Source of the DNA: Pontibacter kalidii
GTDB lineage: Bacteria; Bacteroidota; Bacteroidia; Cytophagales; Hymenobacteraceae
Direction: 5' to 3'
DNA length: 64,000 nt
NCBI RefSeq assembly: GCF_026278245.1
Contig: NZ_CP111079.1
Location: 3,672,501 to 3,736,500, forward strand
Below, one piece after another: positions 35,669 to 44,779 of the stretch. Each line of letters starts with the position of its first letter. The stretch's first letter is position 1. The translations under genes were made by a program, and so were the position numbers. The notes beneath the pieces were generated by a model. That model was not told where the DNA came from. It ran no database searches and saw nothing but the letters and a program-made list of their open reading frames with translations.

Positions 35669-36430
35669 TTATATGGATTTGATCACATCCGTAAAATCCC
35701 TTGACTTCAGGGAGGCTCCTCCGATCAAACCACCGTCCACATCCGGCTGCGAGAACAGCTCCTGGGCATTGCCGGGGTTGCAGCTACCGCCGTAAAGGAT
35801 GGGGGTGTTGTAGGCAGCCTCGGCATCGAACATGCGGGCCAACTGCTCGCGGATATACTCATGCATTTCCTGCGCCTGCTGACTGCTGGCCGTGCGGCCG
35901 GTGCCAATCGCCCAGATCGGCTCGTAAGCCACCACCACCTGGTCAAACTCCTCGTTGCTGAGGTAAGAAAGGCTGTCGTGCAGTTGCTTGCCTACGTAAT
36001 CGAAGTGGCGGTCGGCGTCGCGCTCCTCCAGGGGCTCACCGCAGCAGAAGATCGGCTTCATGCCATGGGCAGTGGTAGCTTTCATTTTCTGGTACAGCGT
36101 CTGCGCATCCTCGTGGTGGTATAGGCGGCGCTCGCTGTGCCCGATGATCACATACTCTACGCCCACTGATTTCAGCATGGCAGCCGACACCTCGCCGGTA
36201 TAGGCACCGCTCTCGTGCTCACTCACATTCTGGGCGGCCAGGTGCATTCTGTCGTTGCCCTGGGTCAGTTTACCCACGCTCTGCAGGAACGGGAAAGGCG
36301 GCGCCACCACCACGGCCACGTCTTGATTCACCTCGTCCTTCACCATGTTATCGATCTCCGACACCAGCGAAAGCGCCTCCTCAGCGGTTTTATTCATTTT
36401 CCAGTTACCTGCAACAATCTTCTTTCTCAT
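35669..36430 (-). CDS. tpiA: Triosephosphate isomerase
   Basis: 253 residues starting MRKKIVAGNWKMNKTAEEAL with catalytic Lys in GNWKMN, His in IIGHSERR, and Glu in VVAYEPIWAIGTGRTAS. It interconverts dihydroxyacetone phosphate and glyceraldehyde 3-phosphate in glycolysis. Length and motifs are typical. The upstream region to 36672 is non-coding and includes TATACTT-rich DNA. Confidence 0.97.
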   Translation of the reverse strand: MRKKIVAGNWKMNKTAEEALSLVSEIDNMVKDEVNQDVAVVVAPPFPFLQSVGKLTQGNDRMHLAAQNVSEHESGAYTGEVSAAMLKSVGVEYVIIGHSERRLYHHEDAQTLYQKMKATTAHGMKPIFCCGEPLEERDADRHFDYVGKQLHDSLSYLSNEEFDQVVVAYEPIWAIGTGRTASSQQAQEMHEYIREQLARMFDAEAAYNTPILYGGSCNPGNAQELFSQPDVDGGLIGGASLKSRDFTDVIKSI

Positions 36431-36671
36431 GTTTTATACTTGTGTTGATGATGGTTATACTTGGGTTAGTTTGCCTAAAAGCTTTACGGCAAGATAGTAA
36501 ATTATGCTGTACCTCCTTTATTTATACTTCGCTTGGGTCTTATCTTGAACACAATACGTGCTGGCTGTTGTTCATCCTCAATCTTTTTAGCGGCTTTACT
36601 TGCTTCAGCTATAGCCTCTGCTGGCGCAAGCGTCTGCTTGTGCCTTATAAGCAGCTGATATCTGCAACTTT

Positions 36672-37440
36672 CGCTGGCGCGGGCTTGCAGCCCGTGCCTT
36701 TTAATTATTTAGACTTGCTTCAGCTATACTTCCTTAGCCACCGCCTCCTTCAACCTGACACAAGCTATATTTTCTAGCTTCCGCTGATCCTCCAGATTTA
36801 CCCGCGATTCGTTTCATCTCTAAATGTGGAGCTCTCAAGCCCGCGAGGGCTCGTCTTCCCGCATCGCGCTGTGTTCCCTTCCTTTGCTACCCTTCGGTCG
36901 CAATACCGCCACGGCGGCACCGGAATCTCACAAGGCGCTCAACCCAAAGACTCGGTATCATTTCGATAGCCACCGTTATTTGTCATCTCGACCTGCGGGA
37001 GAGATCTCTTTAGAATTCCCTGTCATCTCTCGTCCTGCTGGAGATGACAGGGAAAGTATAGCAAGTATAAACTCCCTCTCCTGTTTTTAGGAGAGGGCTG
37101 GGGTGAGGTATAATCCCCCTCCTCGGAGGGGTTAGGGGTGGGTTTATACTTTGTAGTCCTGCTGTTCCGGATTTGCAATCCGGAACACTGTTACCTGCGG
37201 ATTTGCAATCCGCTTTTCTGTCCGTAGCTACTGCCTTTGCTATGGCAGATTACAAATCCGCAGCTATTATACTTCCGGATTGCAAATCCGAAAGAGCAGG
37301 AAAGGGTGGGTTCCAGACTTTGTAGGGACAGGTCGCGACCTGTCCGCGCAATACCAGCAGAAACGGAGCTCATACTTCAGCCAAAGTAGTAGCAAAGCTC
37401 CCCTCCTTAAAGGAGGGGCAGGGGTGGTTGGACCAGGTGC
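36672..37440 (+). repeat. Composite intergenic repeat island 3 (forward)
   Basis: Modules in order: A (36672-36702), D (36729-36796), C (36829-36970), H (36981-37051, TGTCATCTCGACC...GGAGATGACAG inverted pair), E (37071-37143, CTCCTGTTTTTAGGAG and CCCCCTCCTCGGAGGGG), B (37155-37305), F (37323-37350) and G (37397-37440). A B segment of about 90 bases is near-identical to island 1 (3359-3450 versus 37196-37290). It lies between tpiA and uvrA. I see no gene here. Confidence 0.85.
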
Positions 37441-37449
37441 TGCAAAACA

Positions 37450-37485
37450 ATAAAGCCGCTGCAGTCATACTTGCAGCGGCTTTAT
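37450..37485 (-). terminator. Terminator of uvrA
   Basis: ATAAAGCCGCTGCA (37450-37463) and TGCAGCGGCTTTAT (37472-37485) are perfect 14-bp arms; the 8-base loop is GTCATACT. It lies 26 bases after the uvrA stop codon. Confidence 0.85.
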
Positions 37486-37510
37486 ACTTATACCTATACT
37501 TATACTTCCC

Positions 37511-40318
37511 CTACAGCTTATCCTTCAGAAACCTGGCTGTGTGGTTATCCTCCAGCTTTGCCATCTCCTCCGGCGTGCCCTCGAACAGCAGGTGGCCACC
37601 GTTTAAACCTCCCTCCGGACCAAGGTCAATGATCCAGTCGGCACACTTGATGATATCCATATTATGCTCGATGATGACAACCGTATTACCATTTTCTATC
37701 AAGGCGTTAATGGAGGTAAGCAACCTGCTGATGTCGTGGAAGTGCAGGCCGGTGCTGGGCTCGTCAAAAATAAAGAGGATGTTCTCCTGGTGCGCCTGCA
37801 CGCCCTTGGTGAGGAAAGAGGCAAGCTTTACGCGCTGCGCCTCGCCCCCCGACAAGGTGTTGCTCGACTGCCCCAGGCGGATGTAGCCCAAGCCTACATC
37901 ATTCAGCGGCCTAAGTTTCTCGATGATCTTGGGCTGATCGGCAAAGAAATCGATGCTGTCGGCGATGGTCATGTCCAGCACCTCGGAGATGCTCTTGTCC
38001 TTATACTTTACATCCAGCACGTCCTGCTTAAAGCGTTGGCCGTGGCAGCTCTCGCAGGTCAGGTAGATATCGGCCATAAACTGCATCTCAATCTTCACCT
38101 GGCCCTCGCCCTGGCATACCTCACAACGGCCACCCTCGATGTTAAAGGAGAAGTGCGACGGCTTAAACCCACGCGCCTTGGCTACCGGCTGGTCGGCATA
38201 CAGGGTACGGATGGCATCGTAGGCCTTTACGTAGGTTACCGGGTTGGAGCGCGAGGACTTGCCGATCGGGTTCTGGTCCACAAACTCCACATGCTCGATT
38301 TTGCTGTAGTCACCGGACAGTTTGTCGAACTTGCCCGTGGCCTCTGCGGTAGCGCCGTGCAGCTTCTGCATGGCCGGGGCCAGTATCTTTTTGATCAGGG
38401 TGGACTTACCGGAGCCACTCACGCCCGTCACCACCGTCATCACACCCAGCGGCACCTTCACGCTCAGGTTTTTGAGGTTGTTCTCCCGCGCCCCGATCAG
38501 CTCGATGGCATTGCGCCACTTGCGGCGCTGCGTTGGCACCGGCACCTCCATGCGGCCACTCAGATACCTGGAAGTATAAGTGTCTGCTTTCTTCGTCAGC
38601 TCATCCAGCGTTCCCTGGAACATCAGGTTACCGCCACCCGAGCCGGCTTCCGGGCCAATATCGATCAGCTGGTCGGCCGCGCGCATCATCTCCTCCTCGT
38701 GCTCCACCACAATGACCGTGTTGCCCAGCTGCTGCAGCGAGCGCAGCACGCCAATCAGCTGCTCCGAATCTTTCGGGTGCAGGCCTATACTTGGTTCATC
38801 CAGAATATACATGGAGCCTACCAGGGCACTGCCCAGCGAGGTTGCCAGGTTGATGCGCTGGCTCTCGCCGCCGGAAAGCGTGTTGGAAAGCCGGTTGAGG
38901 GTAAGATAGCCCAGGCCCACGCGCTCCAGATAACCAAGGCGGTTCGCTACTTCCGTTACCAGTCGCTCGGCCACGTTCTGCTCGTGCTCCGTTAGCTGCA
39001 AGTTTCGGAAAAACGGTAGCACCTGCGTAATCGGCATCAGCACCAGGTCGGTTATACTTTTGCCGCCTACTTTTACGTAGCTGGCATCCTTGCGCAGGCG
39101 CGAGCCCTTGCAGTCCGGGCAGGCGGTGCGGCCGCGGTAGCGCGAGAGCATCACGCGGTACTGTATCTTGTGCGTCTGCGATTGTATTTCCCTGAAGAAG
39201 GCGTTGAGGCCGGAGAAGTACTTATTGCCGGTCCACAGCAGTTCCTGCTCCGCCTCCGTCAGCTCGTTGTAAGGGCGGTGGATCGGGAAGTCGAAGCGGA
39301 TGCCGTTCTTAAGCAGTGGCTGCAGCCATTCGCTCATCTTATCGGTGCGCCATGGGGCGATGGCCCCTTCGTACACGGTCAGGCTTTTGTCGGGAATTAC
39401 CAGGTCCGGGTCGATGCCCAGCACGCTACCGAAACCCTCGCAGGTCTGGCAGGCGCCGTAGGGGTTGTTAAAGCTGAAGAAATTAACCGAGGGCTCCTCG
39501 AACACCATCCCGTCCAGCTCAAACCTATCCGAGAACACGCGTTCCTCCTCGTTGCCATACTTGACGCGGCACTCCCCCTGCCCCTCGAAAAAGGCGGTTT
39601 GCACCGAGTCGGCTATCCGGAACTGCAGGTCCTCGTCGGCTTTATAAATCACGGCGCGGTCTACCAGAATATAGATATCCTTGCCCAGCTTCGGCTTTTT
39701 CTCCTCCAGCAGCTCCTCTATAAAGTATACCTGTCCGTTGGCGTAGATGCGGGAGTAGCCCTTCTGCAACAGCAGGTCCAGCTCTTTGGCCAGCGTGCGC
39801 TCCCGGTGCTGGTGCAGCGGCGCCAGGATCATGACACGGGCCTCATCCTCCAGCGAGAAAATAAAGTCCACCACATCCGTTATCGTATCCTTCTGCACCA
39901 CCTCCCCGGAAATGGGCGAGTAGGTTTTGCCGATGCGGGCGTAGAGCAACTTCAGGTAATCGTAAATCTCGGTGCTGGTGCCAACCGTAGAGCGGTTGTT
40001 TTTTATACTTACCTTCTGCTCGATGGCGATGGCCGGGCTGATGCCCCGGATGTAGTCCACATCGGGCTTGTCCATGCGGCCCAGGAACTGGCGGGCGTAA
40101 GAGCTCAGGCTCTCCACGTACATGCGCTGCCCCTCGGCGTACAGCGTGTCAAACGCCAGCGAGGATTTACCTGACCCGGAAAGGCCGGTGATGACAATGA
40201 ACTGGTTGCGGGGCAGCGCTACGCTCAGGTTTTTGAGGTTGTGTACCCGTGCCCCCTTAATGATGATGTGTTGACGGGCATCGAGCTCGTCTAATTTATC
40301 TTCGGTTATGTCTACCAT
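37511..40318 (-). CDS. uvrA: Excinuclease ABC subunit A
   Basis: 935 residues from MVDITEDKLDELDARQHIII. First ABC domain: Walker A GLSGSGKSSLAFD (45-57), zinc-finger Cys pairs in CQTCEGFG and CPDCKGSRL, signature LSGGESQRINLA. Second domain: Walker A GVSGSGKSTL, zinc finger CEVCQGEGQ...CESCHGQRF, signature LSGGEAQRVKLA. UvrA dimers scan DNA for bulky lesions and load UvrB. An upstream extension with 22 extra residues lacks family similarity. It stands alone, as uvrA usually does. Confidence 0.97.
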   Translation of the reverse strand: MVDITEDKLDELDARQHIIIKGARVHNLKNLSVALPRNQFIVITGLSGSGKSSLAFDTLYAEGQRMYVESLSSYARQFLGRMDKPDVDYIRGISPAIAIEQKVSIKNNRSTVGTSTEIYDYLKLLYARIGKTYSPISGEVVQKDTITDVVDFIFSLEDEARVMILAPLHQHRERTLAKELDLLLQKGYSRIYANGQVYFIEELLEEKKPKLGKDIYILVDRAVIYKADEDLQFRIADSVQTAFFEGQGECRVKYGNEEERVFSDRFELDGMVFEEPSVNFFSFNNPYGACQTCEGFGSVLGIDPDLVIPDKSLTVYEGAIAPWRTDKMSEWLQPLLKNGIRFDFPIHRPYNELTEAEQELLWTGNKYFSGLNAFFREIQSQTHKIQYRVMLSRYRGRTACPDCKGSRLRKDASYVKVGGKSITDLVLMPITQVLPFFRNLQLTEHEQNVAERLVTEVANRLGYLERVGLGYLTLNRLSNTLSGGESQRINLATSLGSALVGSMYILDEPSIGLHPKDSEQLIGVLRSLQQLGNTVIVVEHEEEMMRAADQLIDIGPEAGSGGGNLMFQGTLDELTKKADTYTSRYLSGRMEVPVPTQRRKWRNAIELIGARENNLKNLSVKVPLGVMTVVTGVSGSGKSTLIKKILAPAMQKLHGATAEATGKFDKLSGDYSKIEHVEFVDQNPIGKSSRSNPVTYVKAYDAIRTLYADQPVAKARGFKPSHFSFNIEGGRCEVCQGEGQVKIEMQFMADIYLTCESCHGQRFKQDVLDVKYKDKSISEVLDMTIADSIDFFADQPKIIEKLRPLNDVGLGYIRLGQSSNTLSGGEAQRVKLASFLTKGVQAHQENILFIFDEPSTGLHFHDISRLLTSINALIENGNTVVIIEHNMDIIKCADWIIDLGPEGGLNGGHLLFEGTPEEMAKLEDNHTARFLKDKL

Positions 40319-40733
40319 ATAGCAGTGAGCCCCTTTGGCAAGTATAAGTTGCCGTTTCTGAGGCTGTTTTAAGCAAATTTTCAATCTGTAAAGATACGAA
40401 TAGATAACCGCTTTTTGAAGGCCTTTGTTTCAGTAGGAGCTCAAGCCGATACCCTTCCATCAGACTCCCCGAAAACAGGCTCCTTATATTTTGCTTTGTT
40501 GCATCGGCTGCGGAGGTTCACAAAATATTTGCGGCGCTTCACTAAAATCCGGCACCCGGCCTGCTCTTGCGTCCCCGAAGCCCGTACATATCATAACAGA
40601 TATAAAGTATACATCAGCCGGAACCGGCCGACACTACTTTCCTTTCCTGCCCACCCTTCAGTAGTACCCCGTTACCTGGCTCCGGGTATGCCTCCTGTTG
40701 ATCTCGCGCGTTTGAACCGAAAGCTACCCTATT

Positions 40734-41768
40734 ATGAAAAAGACCTTTACGCTGCTCCAGCTATTGTTTGTATTTACGCTTCCCCTTTTTTTGCTCCCAA
40801 GTACTGCAAGAGCGCAGTTAGAGGTGGGTGTATGTGAATTTGAGGATGACTGCCTTTTCATTGCATATGAATCCATACAGGAAGAGAGCCCTACCTCCCC
40901 CAGCCTGGTCGTCGTGCTGACAGCCTTTCTTCAGGAAGGGGGCAGGTGCAACAGAATCGATGGCCTTATCCTCTCTCCTGCCGGGGGCGTTCCTACGCTG
41001 GTAACCCGGGAGGACCTGGAAGAGAATCAGAACTTCATAGAACTTGTCGTCAACAGAGCCATCTTCACGGCGACACCCGATGTGCTGGTTGCTACTTTCA
41101 GATACATCAATATTCCGGTTATTGGGGTACAGATACCTATTCCGACCAATGTAGTAGACCTGCAGGCACGCTTGGACTCCGACGACCCCTGCCTGCCTAT
41201 TACTCCACTGCCCGTGGAGCTGGCAAGCTTTGAAGGAAAAGCAACGCAAAGCGGCATCAGCCTGGAGTGGGAGACGGCCAGCGAGCAGAACAACAGCCAC
41301 TTTGAGGTGGAGCGCAGCGCCGACGGCAAGGCCTTCGAGCAGCTGGGCACAGTAGCAGGCAACGGGAACTCCTCGGTTTTCCTCACTTACCGCTACCTCG
41401 ATAAGCACCCCTTTGCAGGCCTTAATTACTACCGTTTGAAGCAGGTGGACTTTGATGGCACGTATGAGTACTCGAATGTGGTAGCCGTTACCGCAGCAGA
41501 AAAAAGCGAGCAGCTGCAGGTGCAGCTATTGCCTAACCCTTGCCTCCAGGGCGACTGCCAGCTAAACCTAGCCACCGCTACGCCGGGCCAGCCGGTGCGG
41601 GTGCAGCTGCAGGACCTGACAGGCCGCGTCGTGTTCGAGCAAAGCCTGCGGGACGATGGCGAGCAGCTACAGCTTACCCGGCAGCAACTGAAAAACCTGC
41701 GTGGCGTGTTTATACTTTCGGCGGAGGCGGGCCAGGAGGTGGTGCGGCAGCGGGTGGTGCTGGAGTAG
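40734..41768 (+). CDS. T9SS type A sorting domain-containing secreted protein
   Basis: 344 residues. The signal peptide (MKKTFTLLQLLFVFTLPLFL, ending ARAQ) is followed by an N-terminal domain of unknown type with a few Cys, then the common LPVELASFEGKATQSGISLE fibronectin-like segment and, in the last 80 residues, the type A sorting domain: LLPNPC..., VQLQDLTGRVVFEQ, NLRGVFILSAEAGQEVVRQR. The T9SS exports such proteins across the outer membrane, cuts off the sorting domain and attaches them to the surface. The specific role is unknown. Region 40385-40733 upstream shows no gene that I trust. Confidence 0.9.
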   Translation: MKKTFTLLQLLFVFTLPLFLLPSTARAQLEVGVCEFEDDCLFIAYESIQEESPTSPSLVVVLTAFLQEGGRCNRIDGLILSPAGGVPTLVTREDLEENQNFIELVVNRAIFTATPDVLVATFRYINIPVIGVQIPIPTNVVDLQARLDSDDPCLPITPLPVELASFEGKATQSGISLEWETASEQNNSHFEVERSADGKAFEQLGTVAGNGNSSVFLTYRYLDKHPFAGLNYYRLKQVDFDGTYEYSNVVAVTAAEKSEQLQVQLLPNPCLQGDCQLNLATATPGQPVRVQLQDLTGRVVFEQSLRDDGEQLQLTRQQLKNLRGVFILSAEAGQEVVRQRVVLE

Positions 41769-41870
41769 TGCGCTTTTCCCAAGGATCCGGGCCTGAAGGC
41801 ACAACCCATACCTGCCGCTAAAACGTATGGGAGATTACTGTTCAACCTATCAGCAAAACATTGTTTCACT

Positions 41871-41996
41871 ATGGGAAAAGGCGATAAGAAATCCAGGAGG
41901 GGCAAGATTACGAAAGGCACTTTCGGTAAGAGACGCACCAAGAAAGGCTACAACCTGAAAATGAAGCCAATCAACAAAGAGTCCTCCTCAAAGTAG
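41871..41996 (+). CDS. Small ribosomal protein THX
   Basis: 41 residues: MGKGDKKSRRGKITKGTFGK and a further basic tail. The GDKKSRRGK(I)xxGxxGK pattern is the THX family of tiny 30S proteins found in Thermus and in Bacteroidota. It is highly basic with a Lys/Arg-rich N-terminal half. An intrinsic terminator with ATCGC arms follows at 42017. It was too short for routine ORF calls, but the match is clear. The spacer from 42070 to 42478 holds no gene I can support. Confidence 0.9.
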   Translation: MGKGDKKSRRGKITKGTFGKRRTKKGYNLKMKPINKESSSK

Positions 41997-42016
41997 GAGG
42001 ACTACCAGCATGAATC

Positions 42017-42069
42017 AAAATCGCGCTGTTGCAGGATAACTACCTGTAGCAGTGCGATTTTGCATTTTG
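42017..42069 (+). terminator. Terminator of the THX gene
   Basis: AAAATCGCGCTGTTGCAGG (42017-42035) pairs with CCTGTAGCAGTGCGATTTT (42043-42061) with three mismatches or wobbles, then TGCATTTT. It lies 20 bases after the stop codon. Confidence 0.75.
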
Positions 42070-42478
42070 CTTCTATATCCGCAGTCCCTTACAGTAAACC
42101 TTCTTCCGCTAAAATTTTCTGCCGTTTGCACTTTAGCAGCACTAGGGCTGTTTTCTGTGCTCCGGCGGCTTTTGTACCCTATATTCATAACATCCAAAAT
42201 TCTTACTAAAAACCCTCCCTTTGCTGCAACTATAGCGAAGGGATCAAAGTATAAACTTTTACCTATTTTTAGTTTGGGCCCTGCTCCCGAAGGCGCCTCT
42301 GGCCAGCATCATTAGCCCAACATAACAAAACTGTAACCTCTGTGTTAAGCAGTAGGCCAGGGTATTATCAAATTATAAAGTATATTTTTCTAAGCCAACG
42401 CTTGTCCGGAAGGTGCGTACCTTTACGACTGTAAGACGTTCTTAAAACTATTTTTTTTAACTTAACTGACACTATTCC

Positions 42479-42817
42479 ATGCAAGTACTGGATATCAGAA
42501 ATTTGTTGGAGAACATCGAGCGGAAGGTGTACCGGCAGGAAATCACGACTGACGACGCAGTAACGAAATTGATAAATGCAGAAATCACGAAGGCCATCAA
42601 CCTGAAGTATACAAAGGAGAACGAGACCGAAGTAGACATGCTCAAGAACGTTTCCTGCACCACGTTAGAGTGCTACCTGGAACACCTGAAGGCCGTAGAG
42701 GCCAAGCTCCGCAAGCCATGTGACATCTCCGCGCAATGCAAACCCTTGGAAGAGCGCGAGATAAACCGTCGCCTGTTGCTCATCCTGAACCGCCTGAAAG
42801 GCTACAGCAGAAGGTAA
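42479..42817 (+). CDS. Hypothetical protein, 112 residues
   Basis: Starts MQVLDIRNLLENIERKVYRQ. The protein is mostly helical, charged and without membrane segments; a central VSCTTLECYLEHLK and CDISAQCKPLEERE give four cysteines. A TACCTTTA -7-like box lies at 42418-42425. I recognise no domain. The frame has normal codon use and an ATG start about 50 bases after the box, so it is a likely gene. Confidence 0.65.
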   Translation: MQVLDIRNLLENIERKVYRQEITTDDAVTKLINAEITKAINLKYTKENETEVDMLKNVSCTTLECYLEHLKAVEAKLRKPCDISAQCKPLEEREINRRLLLILNRLKGYSRR

Positions 42818-42925
42818 CAGCCGGCACCATAACCTATTTTCAGACCATCCTTCGCAAGATACCTCAGCTCTTCCGAAGGATTTTTTATGCCCAATCCTTT
42901 CCCATTGCCCTCCCCTCTTTAATAC

Positions 42926-42939
42926 ATGACCTAAGTCAT
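42926..42939. promoter_or_regulatory. Candidate Crp/Fnr-type operator before the truncated-haemoglobin genes
   Basis: ATGAC (42926-42930), 4 bases, GTCAT (42935-42939): a 5-base-arm palindrome of the TTGA/TGAC class recognised by Crp/Fnr family regulators. Its centre lies about 33 bases upstream of the -7 box TAAGTTTG (42962-42969), near -42 from the likely start of transcription, which is the class II activator position. Confidence 0.45.
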
Positions 42940-42961
42940 TTTTTTGGTGCGGCTGCCTGTC

Positions 42962-42969
42962 TAAGTTTG
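42962..42969 (+). promoter_or_regulatory. -7 promoter box of the truncated-haemoglobin mini-operon
   Basis: TAAGTTTG matches TAnnTTTG exactly and lies 28 bases before the first start codon (42998). There is no good -33 TTTG at the usual spacing (TTTG at 42943-42946 is too close), which fits a promoter that needs an activator. Confidence 0.5.
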
Positions 42970-42997
42970 TATTTTAGCTAATACACCAGGAGCAGGC

Positions 42998-43189
42998 ATG
43001 GCGGAGGCATCATCATCTTTTCAGGACTTTACCGATCCAGGCGGCCAGTTGGCCCGTAGCCGGGCGGACGTGTTTGGCATGCCAGCCGAGACACTGCGCC
43101 TGAAGGCCGGAGAAGTATTCCGCATACCTGCCCGCGAGCCACGCGCCCTGAAAGCGCTGAGGAACTTTAAGATGCTGCTGATTAAGTGA
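42998..43189 (+). CDS. Small unknown protein preceding a truncated haemoglobin
   Basis: 63 residues: MAEASSSFQDFTDPGGQLAR, then SRADVFGMPAETLRLKAGEV and a basic C-terminus (RALKALRNFKMLLIK). The start has GGAGCAGG 6-12 bases upstream. Its stop TGA overlaps a GTG and lies 5 bases before the ATG of the haemoglobin gene, so the two are probably translated together. I know no family. A role next to the oxygen/NO-binding protein is inference from position only. Confidence 0.6.
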   Translation: MAEASSSFQDFTDPGGQLARSRADVFGMPAETLRLKAGEVFRIPAREPRALKALRNFKMLLIK

Positions 43190-43194
43190 TACCC

Positions 43195-43578
43195 ATGAAG
43201 AAAGACATCACAACCGAGGAAGATGTAAAGCTGTTGGTTAATACCTTTTACAACCATGTGAATGAGGATGAGTTGCTTTCACCAGTATTCAATGGCTTTG
43301 CCCAAATTAACTGGCAGCACCACCTGCCCATTATGTATAGTTTCTGGAGTTCGCTGCTGTTCGGAAGTATGGCCTACAAGGGCCAGCCATTTCCGAAGCA
43401 CCTGCGCCTGCCTATTCAGCAAGAGCATTTCATGCGTTGGGTTGTGCTGTTTACCCAAACCATAGATGAGCTGTTTGAGGGACCGAAGGCAGAGGAGGCC
43501 AAACAAAAGGCAAAGAGCATTTCCCGTATTTTTCAGATGCGGATGGGCCTGCTAAGTATACTTGATCAGGAAGTATAG
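43195..43578 (+). CDS. Group III truncated haemoglobin
   Basis: 127 residues. The helix pattern and motif FNGFAQINWQHHLPIMYSFW plus PIQQEHFMRWVVLF identify group III (TrHbP). The proximal haem His is His78 in QQEHFMRW; Tyr19 is in the B10 region. Such proteins bind O2 or NO and protect against nitrosative or micro-oxic stress. The ATG at 43195 is chosen over an upstream GTG at 43186 that overlaps the preceding stop. It follows the 63-residue gene and has a terminator. Confidence 0.9.
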   Translation: MKKDITTEEDVKLLVNTFYNHVNEDELLSPVFNGFAQINWQHHLPIMYSFWSSLLFGSMAYKGQPFPKHLRLPIQQEHFMRWVVLFTQTIDELFEGPKAEEAKQKAKSISRIFQMRMGLLSILDQEV

Positions 43579-43607
43579 CCAATCCATAACCTTATCCTTT
43601 TACCCCC

Positions 43608-43648
43608 AAAAAGGCAATGGCACCAGTGGCTGTTGCCTTTTCTGTTTT
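43608..43648 (+). terminator. Terminator of the truncated-haemoglobin mini-operon
   Basis: AAAAGGCAA (43609-43617) and TTGCCTTTT (43633-43641) are perfect arms with a 15-base loop that can fold further (TGGCACCAGTGGC), followed by TCTGTTTT. It lies 30 bases after the stop codon. From here to 44082 I see no gene. Confidence 0.8.
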
Positions 43649-44059
43649 ATACTTGCTGACGGGCGTCTGCCACCGGAGCCTTGCCATCAGCCTGCAGCAC
43701 AACAAGCCCGGGGCACCCGATAGAACATCCGCAGGATTCTTCGCGCGCACAGGGGAGCGGACACTTATCTGCAGCAGGATGCAGAGCTTTTTCTTCATCG
43801 CCGCTCTCGCTGAGGCTTATACTTTATACTTCCTCCTCCTCCGCCAGAGAATTTTCATGAGCTTAAATCTCACTACCACAACTATTTGCACAAGAACAAA
43901 AAGCTTTTTTCTATATGTGGAAAATTAAATTTAACCCATCACATTATAACTTTCATTTTGCTTACGTATATACCACTTTAAACCCCAGCTGCGCAACGTT
44001 AATGAGTGGCGGCAAGTATAAGCCCAGTTTCTTTTTTTGAATATTCCCGGCATCAATGC

Positions 44060-44090
44060 TTGCACATACAAAAGGCGTTCTATATATTTG
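44060..44090 (+). promoter_or_regulatory. Predicted promoter of the ECF sigma factor gene
   Basis: TTG (44060-44062), 20 bases, then TATATTTG (44083-44090), an exact TAnnTTTG. The leader is about 80 bases, AT-rich, without obvious structure. Confidence 0.55.
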
Positions 44091-44176
44091 ATTTACATTT
44101 CTGAAAAAAACTGTTTAAAACAAGTAAACGCGACAATATGATATAAAGCTCTACGTTAACTTAATGTAGCTTTAAG

Positions 44177-44779
44177 ATGAATACAACTACCCAGATGAGC
44201 GACTCTGCATTGGTATCGCTCTACATCGCAGGTAATGAAGGTGCGTTTGAACAGCTTGTAAACAGGCACAAAAACAAAGTCTACACAACCATTTTACTGA
44301 TCGTAAAGGACTCGTACACAGCCGAGGACCTCATGCAGGATGCGTTTATAAAAGCCATCCACACCATGAAGGGCGGACGCTACAACGAGGAAGGTAAGTT
44401 CTCTTCGTGGATATGCCGTATTGCACATAACCTGGCAATCGACCATTTCCGTAAAGAGAAGAGAAGCCCGGTGATCACGCTGGAAGATGGCAGCAACGTG
44501 TTCAATAACATGTCATTCTCAGAGGACTCTGCCGAGTCGCTGCAGATAAAAGAGGACACGCATGCCCGCTTGCGCGAGCTTATCCAGACGCTGCCACAGT
44601 CGCAGCGGGAAGTGCTTATGATGCGCCACTACGCAGAGATGAGCTTCCAGGAGATAGCCGATGCTACCGGCGTGAGCATCAACACAGCCTTGGGTCGTAT
44701 GCGCTATGCGCTGATCAACCTCAGGAAAAAGATGCTAAAAAGTAATATCGCGTATGATACAAACCTCTACACAGAATGA
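44177..44779 (+). CDS. RNA polymerase sigma factor, ECF type
   Basis: 200 residues. Region 2 spans about 20-85 (LVNRHKNKVYTTILLIVKDS, YTAEDLMQDAFIKAIHTM, WICRIAHNLAIDHFRKEKR) and region 4 about 130-185 (LPQSQREVLMMRHYAEMSFQ, EIADATGVSINTALGRMRYA). The short linker shows the ECF type, which redirects RNA polymerase to a regulon. A small gene overlaps its 3' end by 26 bases (44754-44987), as sigma/anti-sigma pairs often do. The regulon cannot be seen here. Confidence 0.95.
   Translation: MNTTTQMSDSALVSLYIAGNEGAFEQLVNRHKNKVYTTILLIVKDSYTAEDLMQDAFIKAIHTMKGGRYNEEGKFSSWICRIAHNLAIDHFRKEKRSPVITLEDGSNVFNNMSFSEDSAESLQIKEDTHARLRELIQTLPQSQREVLMMRHYAEMSFQEIADATGVSINTALGRMRYALINLRKKMLKSNIAYDTNLYTE

Noticed and set aside
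37664..38995. 443-codon plus-strand frame opposite uvrA
   Set aside because: Antisense shadow of a gene with all ABC motifs; no sign of coding.
40415..40837. 140-codon frame overlapping the start of the T9SS cargo gene
   Set aside because: It overlaps the signal peptide of the better-supported gene at 40734 in another frame and has no recognisable product.
43617..43928. 103-codon frame after the truncated haemoglobin
   Set aside because: Its start lies inside the terminator hairpin at 43608-43648, and the sequence lacks a ribosome site or family pattern.
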